Shown here: one piece after another, positions 40,601 through 49,910 of the stretch
How the letters are laid out: each line of letters opens with the position of its first letter
Position numbering within the stretch: the stretch's first letter is position 1
Assembly (NCBI GenBank): GCA_003153575.1
Contig: PLZW01000035.1
Location: forward strand, 1-64,000
Reading direction: 5' to 3'
Length of the DNA: 64,000 nt
From: Acidimicrobiaceae bacterium
GTDB lineage: Bacteria > Actinomycetota > Acidimicrobiia > Acidimicrobiales > RAAP-2
Notes under the pieces: model-generated
Databases searched by the model: none
The model's input: only the letters and a program-made list of their open reading frames with translations
Told to the model about the DNA's origin: nothing
Translations under genes and position numbers: made by a program

Positions 40601-40894
40601 GTGGCCAATCGCAGCAGGCTCGCAGTTGCGGCACTTCTCGTTCTGGTGATCGGGATGCCCTGCGCCGACAGTGTCGCGTGGTCCGACCCGCACCACCTGA
40701 CATGGGGTCAGGTCTTCCTGCTCGTCGCACTCCCGCCGCTTGTGTCGCTGGTACTGGCGGTGGTCTCCGTCATGCCGAGCCGGGCCCGACCTCATTCCAG
40801 CCAGGGCGATCTGCTTGGCGTCGGCGTCGGTTCGCTCAGCTTCTGGGCGCTTGTCGGCGGCGCGGCATTCGTCGGAGCGGCGTCAATCTTGTAG
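40601..40894 (+). CDS. Small membrane protein (GTG start)
   Basis: Three hydrophobic segments; followed by a terminator-like hairpin. Confidence 0.5.
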   Translation: MANRSRLAVAALLVLVIGMPCADSVAWSDPHHLTWGQVFLLVALPPLVSLVLAVVSVMPSRARPHSSQGDLLGVGVGSLSFWALVGGAAFVGAASIL

Positions 40895-40944
40895 ATCCAT
40901 CGCGTCACTCGCCCACCACTCGCACCGGGAATGCACCAGTGAGG

Positions 40945-40966
40945 ACCCGCGGTTCCGGCGGGTTCT
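40945..40966 (+). terminator. Hairpin terminator after 40601..40894
   Basis: ACCCGC-GGTTCCG-GCGGGT-TCTT. Confidence 0.55.
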
Positions 40967-41311
40967 TCGCGTCGGGAGACTCACAGGCGCACGCCCTAAA
41001 AAGGGTCGACTTGCCAATGATCCCGAATGTCCCAGTAGTTCGACTTGGCCAGGTTGATGCGTTCCTGCGGGTCGGGAGAACATCCGGGTATCCTCGAGCT
41101 ATGACAGTCCCTGCCCCAAGCGAGCCCGTGCCCGCCGACCCTGCTCCGCAGCCACTTGATCCTGGGGTGCCTGGCCGGCCCCCCGATCCTGTCGATTAGC
41201 CGCCGGCCGCCGCAAGGGCACGTGACCCATGCGGGCCACGACCCCGACATTTGGTTATCGACGCCAGTCACCATGCAACTGGGACCACGGGCACTGGCAG
41301 TTCGAGAGCCA

Positions 41312-41515
41312 TCACTTCAGCCGGCCCGTCTTCCTAGCCCACTTCTCGACGTCGGCCCAGTTCCAGACCAGAGCGGCCTTGAGCTTGGCAACTGGTGCGG
41401 GGAAGTCCGGATCTCGGCGACGCAAGTCATGGACGTAGACGGCCCGCTTGTATCCCAGCCGATCGGCGATTTCCGCCGCTCCCACGAGTTTCTCCACGTC
41501 AACCCTTCTCGCCAC
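41312..41515 (-). CDS. AlpA/excisionase-like HTH protein (paralog 2)
   Basis: MARRVDVEKLVGAAEIADRLGYKRAVYVHDLRRRDPDFPAPVAKLKAALVWNWADVEKWARKTGRLK; closely parallels 39843..40043. Confidence 0.8.
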   Translation of the reverse strand: MARRVDVEKLVGAAEIADRLGYKRAVYVHDLRRRDPDFPAPVAKLKAALVWNWADVEKWARKTGRLK

Positions 41516-41574
41516 ATCAGCAAACTATCCCGATATGCGTATTCCGCATGAAGGGGTGAGTCCGCTTGGCTCTT

Positions 41575-41604
41575 GCGTATGATCGTAGTCGGCGTATGAT
41601 CGTA
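41575..41604 (+). promoter_or_regulatory. Direct repeats GCGTATGATCGTA (41575-41587, 41592-41604), operator/promoter candidate
   Basis: Exact 13-bp duplication, 17-bp spacing, between divergent HTH paralog 2 and the 50-aa ORF. Confidence 0.65.
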
Positions 41605-41629
41605 TGCAACCTACGAATGAGGGGAAACG

Positions 41630-41782
41630 ATGGAGAACAACCGATTCGACGAAACGATCAGTGCGGGCCGGACAGAGATCGCCGCATGTCGAGAGGCCGG
41701 CCTGGACGATCTGGCCGACGAGCTAGCAAAGGATATGCAGTGGGTTATCGCCCGGCACGAGGCCCGTCTCGGCATGACCTGA
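41630..41782 (+). CDS. 50-aa hypothetical protein
   Basis: ATG after GAATGAGGGGAAACG; MENNRFDETISAGRTEIAACREAGLDDLADELAKDMQWVIARHEARLGMT; leader matches the 40154 gene; below the ORF track length cutoff. Confidence 0.6.
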   Translation: MENNRFDETISAGRTEIAACREAGLDDLADELAKDMQWVIARHEARLGMT

Positions 41783-41810
41783 GCCGAGGTTCCGCTTCAC
41801 ACTGCGATGG

Positions 41811-41835
41811 CCCCCGGTTTCGGCCGGGGTTTTTC
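41811..41835 (+). terminator. Rho-independent terminator after 41630..41782
   Basis: CCCCGG-TTTCGG-CCGGGG-TTTTT. Confidence 0.75.
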
Positions 41836-42032
41836 GCGTCGGCGATATCGCCCCCGAGCCTGCGTTGTGGGGCAGTACCCTTTGACCAGTTGAGGACTGA
41901 GCCCTTCTGGGCCAGTCGTTCCCACGCCTCAGAAGTGGCTCGATCCGATGTCGCGCACCCGCCGACCCTTTCAACACAAGGACGCCATGCCACTCGGCTC
42001 GCCACATTCCCTGCGGATGTCCGATCAGGGCG

Positions 42033-43583
42033 CTAGGACAAGCACAAGATTCGCGCCCCGAACGTGACGTTGTTGACAGAGTCGTTGTTGGTAAGCGTGA
42101 CCGTCCATTGCGTCGGGTTCGTTGCTCCGTCTGGACTCGCTTCATTCCATCCAACACTCACGGCGTCATCAGCGGTACTGGTGCCAGCACGCACTGCCAC
42201 GTAGCCGCCCCCGACGGCGACTTCGCCAGCATTGCACGTGGCCGTGCTCGTGTCGGTTGCACCCGGAACCAAGAACTTACCGCCAGCCTGGTAACGCTCG
42301 ACAACTTGGATCTTTCTGAGCCCGAAGGCGTAGATAGTACCAAAGCTATCCGTAACGTACACCGTGCCATGCGAAATGACTGGATCGTAGGGAACGCCCC
42401 GAATCGTATGAAGGCCGCTTTTCCACAAGGGGTTGCAGGTCCTCGGCACTGTTCCAGAGCAGCCAAATCTCCCGGTGAGGTCCAGAGCGTAAAGGTTCCC
42501 ATCACTTGAACTGGCGTAGACGACACCGCCGCCGACCGCTGGCGAATTGACGTATCCACCACTGGTAAAGGTCCACAACAGAACCCCAGTGCTCGCGTTA
42601 AACACGTAGAGCTTGCCATCACTCGATCCTGCAAAGACCTTGCCGTTCCCGACGGCTGGCGTCGTAAGCCCATCCACATTGATCGCATGTGCCCACAGCG
42701 GGACACCTGTGGCTGCGTTGAATGCATAGAGCTTGCCATCATTTGCGTTGACGTAGACGACGCCATTCGCGACCGCCGGTGACGACACCATGGTTCCGCC
42801 AGTCGAATAGATCCAGAGGGCGCCACTGCCGTTCGCTTGGATCGCGTAGAGTTTCCCGTCACTCGATCCGGCATAGACGACGCCATTCGCGACCGCCGGT
42901 GACGACACCGTGGTGCCGCCAGTTGCATACGCCCACTTCACGGCTCCGGTGACCGCGTTGAACGCATACACCCACGAGCCACCGCCCGCGTAGGCAACGC
43001 CGTTCGCCACTCTTGGAGCTCCTATCAACCCACCAACCGCCTTGTTGGTAAAGACCTTGGCACCCGTGGTCGCGTTGAATCCGGAGAATCGAACTCTTGT
43101 AAGGTCTCCGGCATAGACAGTGCCATTCACGACAGCGGGACCCGGTATTTGGTCACCGTAAAGAGCCGACCAATTTGGCCCACCATTTCCGGAATCGATC
43201 GCGCAAAGACCGTTTGCCCCGCCGTCATAGACCGTGCCACCCACAACCGCAGGTACCCCATTTCCTCCACAGCCAGGGTTCGACCCAAACTTCATGATCA
43301 ATTGCCCTGCATTACTTACATTAATGGTCGCCTCAGGGTTGAAATGAGTATCCGCAGGCCCATACCCCGCCATCCGCCAGTCATTCCCCGCCAGCGGCGC
43401 CTGCAATAGCGCACTCTTCTCCGAGTGAGATGGCGATGATGCACCGACCCCGTCGACGAACAGCCCACCGCCCACCGCCGAAGCTATTAGCGTTAGGAAC
43501 GCAACTAAAGCGAGAATGTCCAGCCTGACCCGTCTCGGATAGCGATTAGGACCGTTCTTCCAAATACTCCGCGCATAACTCAT
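42033..43583 (-). CDS. Secreted/membrane-anchored PQQ-like beta-propeller repeat protein
   Basis: Repeated SSPAVANGVVYAGSSDGKLYAFNAATG...LWAY blades; N-terminal TM; near-identical DNA repeats 120 bp apart. Confidence 0.88.
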   Translation of the reverse strand: MSYARSIWKNGPNRYPRRVRLDILALVAFLTLIASAVGGGLFVDGVGASSPSHSEKSALLQAPLAGNDWRMAGYGPADTHFNPEATINVSNAGQLIMKFGSNPGCGGNGVPAVVGGTVYDGGANGLCAIDSGNGGPNWSALYGDQIPGPAVVNGTVYAGDLTRVRFSGFNATTGAKVFTNKAVGGLIGAPRVANGVAYAGGGSWVYAFNAVTGAVKWAYATGGTTVSSPAVANGVVYAGSSDGKLYAIQANGSGALWIYSTGGTMVSSPAVANGVVYVNANDGKLYAFNAATGVPLWAHAINVDGLTTPAVGNGKVFAGSSDGKLYVFNASTGVLLWTFTSGGYVNSPAVGGGVVYASSSDGNLYALDLTGRFGCSGTVPRTCNPLWKSGLHTIRGVPYDPVISHGTVYVTDSFGTIYAFGLRKIQVVERYQAGGKFLVPGATDTSTATCNAGEVAVGGGYVAVRAGTSTADDAVSVGWNEASPDGATNPTQWTVTLTNNDSVNNVTFGARILCLS

Positions 43584-43973
43584 CCGCCGCTCCTCTCGCT
43601 GAGCTCCCTGGAGACTCATTCCAGACCGCACCGGGAACTTACCAGAGGAAGAATGCCAGAGCTAGGGTCGAAAGTCATTGACTGGGGCTCATCCGTCGAT
43701 CCACATCTCACGGGCCTAAAGGGCTCTGCTTCATTGATGGTTCGTCAGACGCTCGCCTTCCCGTCCCGGTGGGATTCGCTAATCAGACCACTTGTGTGAG
43801 TTTGTCGAATGCTGCGGCGATCGTGCACTGTTGCGTTGGGCGCGATCTCAACTTGGGCGCCGCAGGACGTGGGCCGTGCCCTTGCCACACGAAGGGGTTC
43901 CTGCGCCGCCGGGACTGATCGCTCACATTTGATCGTCCGGACGGCATCCGACGACCGACTTGAGTTCGAAGGT

Positions 43974-44011
43974 CCCCGGCACCCGAGCCTGGAGGAGCTC
44001 GGGTGCCGGGG
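43974..44011 (-). terminator. Strong hairpin downstream of the capsid gene, terminator candidate
   Basis: CCCCGGCACCCGAGC-CTGGAGGA-GCTCGGGTGCCGGGG, 15-bp perfect stem; no T-tract. Confidence 0.55.
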
Positions 44012-44118
44012 TATCGCCGGAGTGAGCTCCCGACGAGAAGTTGGTCCCGGCCGGGCCGGGGAAAGGAGTACCCGACCCGGCGGGGACGATCTGAGTCACG
44101 GGTGTGGTCTCTCCCTGG

Positions 44119-45651
44119 TTAGGCGAAGGACGGGGCCGTCGGGTAGGCCGCGCCGCTGATGACCTGCACCGCGGTGGCGTGACGCACGACGATCCCAAAG
44201 ACGCAGTACAGCTGGATTACGACGTTCAAGTCGTTGGCCAATGTCTCGGGAATGGCCCGGGCCACCGGTTCACTCATGAGGGTGTAGATGTTCGCCGCGT
44301 TGGCGAGGACGAACTGGCAGTTCGAGCCGCTGGCGGGAAGGTTCCCGTCCGTGAACACCGACGACGTGAGGATTCTCTGACCCGTGTAGCCGACCGGATG
44401 GTCGCCGTCCGGTGCCGGTGCGATGGGGACGTAGGAGTCCGAGGGCTGCGGGGTGAGGAGCGGGCGCCCGGTCGTGTCCACCTGAGCGGTGGCCCACTGA
44501 TAGAACGTCGGCGGCATGAACAGGTGCGTCGGCGGCAGGACCGTACCCGAGGCCGTCATCATGTTCGCCGAGCCCTTGGCGACGTCACCCCAGAAGTTGG
44601 CGTTCGAGAACACCGATGCACTCGTCACCGAGCCGGCCGTCGAGATGGCCTGCGTGAGTGCGTAGGAGTCGATCGAGGTCCAGAGCTGCTCGGTCATCTG
44701 GGCGTGAAGAATTTTGTCGATCCCGATTGGTCCGGCCCGATCGAACAGCGCCTGGGAAATGTCCACCTCGCCTGCGAACGTGACGAGGTTGCTGGTGATG
44801 TAGGCGCCGGTGGGGCTGTCGTTCGGCACCGTCGAGCCCTCGGTCTGCTGGGCCACCGATGCCGCCGAAGTGATCGACGGAATATTGAGCTGCATGCCGA
44901 CACCGGAATCGGGGACCTTGGACGTTTGGTCGACGAAGGCCGGGCCGTAGGTTCGGTAGTCAGCCCAGTCCTCGACCACGTACTGCGGGGTTACGAATCC
45001 TGCTCCAGAGCCGCCGGCCGTCGTCAGTGATCGAATCTCCGTCCTTGCGGTCTCCTCGCTTCCTCCCCATCCGCGTCCACGGGTAGAGGCCGACCGAATC
45101 GCACGCTTGCCCTCCTCGGAGCGGAGAGACGACTCCACGGAGACCTCCCGTGCGTGGCGCTGGAGGCGCTCAACGGCGGCGTCGTGCAGGCGGGTACCTG
45201 GGCACGCCGCGCGGGCGAGGTCGAGGTAGTGGGAGTGCTCGGAACCCTCGCCGTAGGTGCGGGGCTCACTCTTGACCGAAACGCCGACTACTGCGCGCTC
45301 CTCGGTGATGATCCGTGACAGACGCTGCACGCGATCGTCCTGTTCCTCGCCGAGGCGCAGCGCTTCCTTGTAGCGGTGAGCGACGTCGCCCTTGATGTCG
45401 GAGTCGAGTGACCCTCCGGGGTTGAGCACCTCGAGGGCGATGATCTTCGCCGCCCTACTCAAATGGGCGTCCCGGAGCGCGCGAGCGCGGTCGAAGAGAA
45501 GCGGCGCCGTGGCGTCGACGGTGACCCGAGCAGCGTCGGCCTCTTGTTGTGCCGAAACGTCGCGCCCGGTCGACTGGGCCCGTTTCCACATCCGTCGCTC
45601 GGTGGCGAGGGCTCGGGCTTCGGTTTTGTCGGTCATTCTGTCTCTCTTCAC
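44119..45651 (-). CDS. HK97-like phage major capsid protein with long N-terminal region
   Basis: GGSGAGFVTPQYVVEDWADYRTYGPAF...SASVAQQTEGSTVPNDSPTGAYITSNLVTFAGEVDISQALFDRAGPIGIDKILHAQMTEQLWTSIDSYAL; HLFMPPTFYQWATAQVDTTGRPLL. Confidence 0.8.
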   Translation of the reverse strand: MKRDRMTDKTEARALATERRMWKRAQSTGRDVSAQQEADAARVTVDATAPLLFDRARALRDAHLSRAAKIIALEVLNPGGSLDSDIKGDVAHRYKEALRLGEEQDDRVQRLSRIITEERAVVGVSVKSEPRTYGEGSEHSHYLDLARAACPGTRLHDAAVERLQRHAREVSVESSLRSEEGKRAIRSASTRGRGWGGSEETARTEIRSLTTAGGSGAGFVTPQYVVEDWADYRTYGPAFVDQTSKVPDSGVGMQLNIPSITSAASVAQQTEGSTVPNDSPTGAYITSNLVTFAGEVDISQALFDRAGPIGIDKILHAQMTEQLWTSIDSYALTQAISTAGSVTSASVFSNANFWGDVAKGSANMMTASGTVLPPTHLFMPPTFYQWATAQVDTTGRPLLTPQPSDSYVPIAPAPDGDHPVGYTGQRILTSSVFTDGNLPASGSNCQFVLANAANIYTLMSEPVARAIPETLANDLNVVIQLYCVFGIVVRHATAVQVISGAAYPTAPSFA

Positions 45652-46040
45652 TCGGGCTCAACGCGTGTGAGCCACTTCTGGACGTCTGTCGGGTCGAACT
45701 GCCATCGGCCACCGACCTGGCGACCGACGAGCCGACCTCTCCGTGCCGCCTCGGCTACACCGTTGCGACTGATCCCGGCGAGGTCTGCGACCTCTTGTGC
45801 TGCCAGTGTGACCCGTACGGGTGATTCCGGTGCCGGGCTGGTGGCGTTCGCGCCACTCGCGCCACTGACGGTCATCCGGTAGTGGCCGGCGACGATGGTC
45901 ACGTCCCGCGCGAACTCAAGAACCTTCGGCGGAACGACGGCGTTCTTCTGGTGGGCCAGTCGCAGGCCGGCCGCGACAATGAACTCCAAGTGGTGCGCTG
46001 TCTCTCCGTCCACCCAGACAACGGGTCCGTTCGACTTCAC
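45648..46040 (-). CDS. HTH-containing small phage protein
   Basis: VTLAAQEVADLAGISRNGVAEAARRGRLVGRQVGGRWQFDPTDVQKWL; 4-nt overlap with capsid gene. Confidence 0.65.
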   Translation of the reverse strand: MKSNGPVVWVDGETAHHLEFIVAAGLRLAHQKNAVVPPKVLEFARDVTIVAGHYRMTVSGASGANATSPAPESPVRVTLAAQEVADLAGISRNGVAEAARRGRLVGRQVGGRWQFDPTDVQKWLTRVEPE

Positions 46041-46168
46041 CGGACGGTCACCCGGAACACCGCCCGCCACCACCAGGGCACATGGACCGGGGCCCGAGCG
46101 GCGGCGAGCGCCTGGTCCCGTGCCCGCCGCTGCTCGGGCGTCCAACGTGGCCGGTCAGGCCGCGCCAC
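46037..46168 (-). CDS. 43-aa basic small protein, overlapping neighbours
   Basis: VARPDRPRWTPEQRRARDQALAAARAPVHVPWWWRAVFRVTVR; GTG start; overlaps flanking genes. Confidence 0.4.
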   Translation of the reverse strand: MARPDRPRWTPEQRRARDQALAAARAPVHVPWWWRAVFRVTVR

Positions 46169-46667
46169 CGTTGCCTCCCTTGTTGGCGAGGTCGACCATC
46201 TCCTGGAGTGCCTGACGAGCGCCTGCCTGCTGGAAGGCCAGGGCGGCGGCATCGACGGGGAGGAGCGCCTTCGGCCCGGTGCAGCGGTGGACGCCGGCGC
46301 TAAATTCAGTCCCGCACATGTCGCAGATCGTGGTGATCGTCGGGAAGGTTGCCGCCTTCGCCATCGCCTGCATGGCGCGGCGATTCCGGGCGGCCTGGCG
46401 GGGCGTGAGGGCGCACTTGTGGCCGCCCCACTCCGAGCGGGGCACCTCGGCGGTGCACGTCCCGCAGCCGACCATGACCGCGTCGATCGGGTTGGCGGCT
46501 GCCTCGGTGGTCGTTGGAACGTCCGGGTGGATGCGGAGGGCTATGGCGGGGTTCGCGTCCGCGGCGTCTGACCGCTTCTCCTCCACGATCCGGTCGAGGC
46601 TCCATGCGTGCTCCACGGGCTCGGTGTCGTCGGGTTCGGTCGGTAGATTCCTACTGAAGAGTCCCAT
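46155..46667 (-). CDS. Zinc-ribbon-like hypothetical phage protein
   Basis: Cys pairs CGTC...HKC and CDMC...HRC. Confidence 0.6.
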   Translation of the reverse strand: MGLFSRNLPTEPDDTEPVEHAWSLDRIVEEKRSDAADANPAIALRIHPDVPTTTEAAANPIDAVMVGCGTCTAEVPRSEWGGHKCALTPRQAARNRRAMQAMAKAATFPTITTICDMCGTEFSAGVHRCTGPKALLPVDAAALAFQQAGARQALQEMVDLANKGGNGGAA

Positions 46668-46736
46668 GAAGGTCCTTTCGGGTTGACAGCCGTGGACCGC
46701 ACGGCGCGGTGATGCTGGGGGAAGGGGCGGAAGGGC

Positions 46737-47039
46737 TCACCACTGCTGCGATGCCTTCCGTACGGGCCTCGCGGGCTTGCTCCCGCGGGAGGCGTTACAC
46801 CCGTAATGGGCGGTTCTGAGATTGGTGATGTCCAGCGCTGCGCGCTGCTGCTCGAGGCGGCTCAGGTGGCCCATCTGGCTGACCGGGATTTTGTGGTCGA
46901 CGCTGGGCGACCGTGAGGTGCGCGGTGGGGCGTCGAAGTCGACTGGTTCGCCGCAGAGGTGGCAGATCGAAGAGGCAGCCAGCACCCGCTTGTGAACCTG
47001 CTCCCAGGCGTAGCCGCTGGTGATGGCGCGCTTGCTCAC
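46737..47039 (-). CDS. HNH endonuclease
   Basis: ICHLCGEPVDF...SVDHKIPVSQMG...NLRTAHYGCNASRGSKP. Confidence 0.9.
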   Translation of the reverse strand: MSKRAITSGYAWEQVHKRVLAASSICHLCGEPVDFDAPPRTSRSPSVDHKIPVSQMGHLSRLEQQRAALDITNLRTAHYGCNASRGSKPARPVRKASQQW

Positions 47040-47438
47040 TGGACCACCCGACGGGACGTTTGGCCTGGGGGGGTGTCAGCGGAGAGAAACATCTGACAGG
47101 CGCCGAGGATGACCTCGAAGCGACCGAATCCCGCCGAAAGCGAACGTGTTCTAGCGCCCTGAAATCGTCGGGGAGGGAAAAAAGTCCGGCGTTGTGTGGT
47201 CCGATGTGTCCACCACGGAGGCTCGATATCCCCCCCATTAGCGCAGGTCAGAGGCGCTGTCGCTCTTGTCAGGTACCTAGGGTGCGGGTGAATCGACAGG
47301 CCGGTAGAGGGAGACACAGAGCAGTTACCTGCATGGGGCCGGCGGTCGACCTTTGGGGGTAGTACCCATGACCACACAACGCCTGACTTCGTCTCTCTCC
47401 GAGGTGAGATCAGGCCGAACTCGGGACTACCCCGGTGG

Positions 47439-47585
47439 TTATCGGTGGACATCGGCCGCACTCGGGATCGTTACCCCACCACCGCGCCGCTCCAGCCGAC
47501 GCCGACGGGCCGCCACCTTGGCGACGCGGACCCTTGCCCTGCGCTTGTCCTTGCGCCGGACCTTGGCACCCCATCGCCTAGCCAC
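47439..47585 (-). CDS. 48-aa strongly basic protein (GTG start), not in the supplied ORF track
   Basis: VARRWGAKVRRKDKRRARVRVAKVAARRRRLERRGGGVTIPSAADVHR; start overlaps the stop of 47578..47808. Confidence 0.45.
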   Translation of the reverse strand: MARRWGAKVRRKDKRRARVRVAKVAARRRRLERRGGGVTIPSAADVHR

Positions 47586-47808
47586 TTGAATCCTCCTTAG
47601 GTCTCACATCCTCAGCCGGTCGAACCACCGGGTCGGCCAGTGCAAGTAACACCTGGTCGACGTGTGGGCAATAATCCTTGGCCGAACCGCACGAGCAGAA
47701 CCACTGGCCGTCGAGATGTTGAACGTCGAACACGCCCGTGTATGACCTCACCACAGCGGTCAGGTCGCCGCGGATCTGGTGCTTGACCACCACGTCGTCG
47801 TCGGTCAT
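47578..47808 (-). CDS. SWIM zinc-finger-like small protein
   Basis: WFCSCGSAKDYCPHV = CxC-x6-CxH. Confidence 0.65.
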   Translation of the reverse strand: MTDDDVVVKHQIRGDLTAVVRSYTGVFDVQHLDGQWFCSCGSAKDYCPHVDQVLLALADPVVRPAEDVRPKEDSSG

Positions 47809-48062
47809 ATCGTCCTTTCGTCTGGTCGATCGCCCTCGTCGGTCAGCGCGATGACCTCACCCTCGTCTGGCAAATACCGGTGGGTCAGCGGGTCGAACCG
47901 CTCCCGCTTGCACCACGCCTCGTAGGTCAGCGTCGGCATGTCGTCGGTATCGAGGCTGGCGGTCTCGTTGTTCGAGGTTTTGGTGAGCTCACCCTCATAG
48001 ATACCCATGTGGTCGGTCATGCCGGACCCGTCGATTCGTCGCTCGTGGTATAGTTCGATCAC
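47805..48062 (-). CDS. Small hypothetical protein
   Basis: 85 aa; 4-nt overlap with the SWIM gene. Confidence 0.5.
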   Translation of the reverse strand: MIELYHERRIDGSGMTDHMGIYEGELTKTSNNETASLDTDDMPTLTYEAWCKRERFDPLTHRYLPDEGEVIALTDEGDRPDERTI

Positions 48063-48427
48063 CTAACTATTGCGAGGAGAACTACATTGAACACCTCTGA
48101 CCCACGGACATACATCGAGCGCGACACGGGTTGGCTATGGATGCCGCCACCCAACCGGGAAATGGACGACTCTCGGTTCGCCTTGATTTCGGAGAAGGCG
48201 GCCGACAACCTCGAGCGCGCCGCTGGTCGTCGCTGAGAATCAATCGAAAAGAGGCGGTGCTTGTCACGGGCGGCGGCGTCCCTCTCCCTATAGGAGAGAG
48301 GGAGACGCTCCGCCACCCGCTCCAATCTGCACCGGATTTTGGGGGTAAAAGTCCAGGTCACGGGCTTGTAAGATACATAACCCCTGGTGGACGCGGTTGT
48401 AGCTAACCCGCAGGTCAGAGGCTTGTA

Positions 48428-48471
48428 ACCGCGTCCCGAACCGCGTCCCGACCGCGTCCCGACCGCGTCCC
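48428..48471 (+). repeat. Four tandem ACCGCGTCCC iteron-like repeats
   Basis: Copies at 48428, 48440, 48451, 48462 (spacings 12, 11, 11). Confidence 0.8.
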
Positions 48472-48491
48472 AGGCGGATGCGTCGGACGCG

Positions 48492-49787
48492 CTAAACGGC
48501 ATGATGGCACCGCGCTTGTCCGATCACCTCAACCCGAACTAGTCCAGCGTCGACCAGGCGTTGCAATGCAGTATCTATTTCGGCGTCACGACCTGGGACG
48601 AGCTTGTGAATCGCCCGCTTAGATGCCCCTGGGTTGCCCTTGACGGCCGCCAGCACGGCATCGTCGCCGTCTGCAGCCACAACTGGCGATTCCGTCGCCT
48701 TGGGCGCGGCGTCCGACTTCTTCTTCCCGACCCGCACGACGCCGACTGGTCGATTCGTGGCCGGGTGGAGATAGCTGGAATCGACGATATGGAAGTCCAC
48801 CGAAGGCTTGCCCGGGACGTCCTTCTGCTTGTCCAGAATTGCTACCCGATTCCCACCCCGGCGCTCCTGAACGTGAATCATCCACTCGGCGTGGTTCTGC
48901 TGGCGAGACAGGCCGGCGAGGCTACGGTCCGATTCGTTGGAATGGGCAACCAGGACGACGGAGATCCCATGATACAAAATCTGTGGAAGTGTCTTGGCGA
49001 AGATGGCGCCGACATCGCTGTCCACCATGTTCGACCCGTTGGGCCGGACGGAATCCAGCGTGTCGATGATGAGCACAGAACACCGCTCGTTCTCCGCTGC
49101 CCGAATGATGGTGTCGGCGGCCTCGGGGTCGGCCAGGTCGAACTCGGCCGGGGCGCTATGGACTAGCCGCCTCCAGGGGTCTTCGTCGGTCTCCTGCTCC
49201 CATGCGACGATCCGGTTCGCGACCTGTTCCCGCGGCCCCTCGCACTGCAGGTACATCACCCCGACCGGCTCGTTGACGATGTCGGTGAGCCCCAACCACG
49301 GCCGGCCAGTCGCCCAGCAGCAGGCCGCGTCGACCATCAACATGGATTTGCCCGCTTCCCGTAACCCGTAGACGATTCCTACGCTTCCCCCCGGGACGAT
49401 GAAATCTCCGCCGGCCGACAGGGGCGGGTCGGGCTCGGTGTCGTCGGGTTCGGCCACTGCAATTAGGAGGGGGTTATTGACCCGCTCGAGCCTCCGCTCC
49501 ATCTCTATTTTCGCCTCGAACGCTTCCTTGCGCTTGGCGGCCTTGTCCTCGGCTACGGCTTCCCGCGTTTCTCGCCACTCCCTCTGCTCGGCTGGTTGCA
49601 GGAGTTGCCAGCGGCGTCGGGCCGTCTCGAGGTAGTCGGCCTCGTCATAGTCCGGGGGGAGGTTGGTCTGTCTCGCTTCACGGATTAGGGCGGGCCGCTC
49701 TACGTCGGTCAGATCGCCCCACGGAATCCGCTCGTCGGCGGTGGCCGCCCCTTGACTAACTGGGTATTGGGTGTCATCTTGAGGCAT
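48492..49787 (-). CDS. RepA-like AAA/RecA-fold ATPase (replicative helicase type) with C-terminal winged helix
   Basis: Walker A VYGLREAGKSMLMVDAA; Walker B SVLIIDTLDSV; VVLVAHSNES; WH region SKRAIHKLVPGRDAEIDTALQRLVDAGLV. Confidence 0.8.
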   Translation of the reverse strand: MPQDDTQYPVSQGAATADERIPWGDLTDVERPALIREARQTNLPPDYDEADYLETARRRWQLLQPAEQREWRETREAVAEDKAAKRKEAFEAKIEMERRLERVNNPLLIAVAEPDDTEPDPPLSAGGDFIVPGGSVGIVYGLREAGKSMLMVDAACCWATGRPWLGLTDIVNEPVGVMYLQCEGPREQVANRIVAWEQETDEDPWRRLVHSAPAEFDLADPEAADTIIRAAENERCSVLIIDTLDSVRPNGSNMVDSDVGAIFAKTLPQILYHGISVVLVAHSNESDRSLAGLSRQQNHAEWMIHVQERRGGNRVAILDKQKDVPGKPSVDFHIVDSSYLHPATNRPVGVVRVGKKKSDAAPKATESPVVAADGDDAVLAAVKGNPGASKRAIHKLVPGRDAEIDTALQRLVDAGLVRVEVIGQARCHHAV

Positions 49788-49910
49788 AAGGTTTCCAATC
49801 AGGAGTTGGTAACTAGACGACGGTCGGGGTTGAGTTCCCGGCCGTTCGTCGCGTGTGGGTGGATGTTCGAAAAACGGTGTCGCGCACGTCACCGACCTCG
49901 TCGTCGGCAC

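Noticed and set aside
41101-41199. 32-aa proline-rich ORF MTVPAPSEPVPADPAPQPLDPGVPGRPPDPVD
   Set aside because: Plausible but too short and low-complexity to support as a gene from one sequence.
42033-43583. Diversity-generating retroelement target
   Set aside because: Repeats are explained by beta-propeller blades; no reverse transcriptase or template repeat seen.
43923-44099. 58-aa ORF downstream of the capsid gene
   Set aside because: Overlaps the strong hairpin at 43974-44011 and has no recognisable domain; not called as a gene.
48428-48471. CRISPR array
   Set aside because: Repeats are 10 bp with 1-2 bp between them; no spacers and no cas genes.
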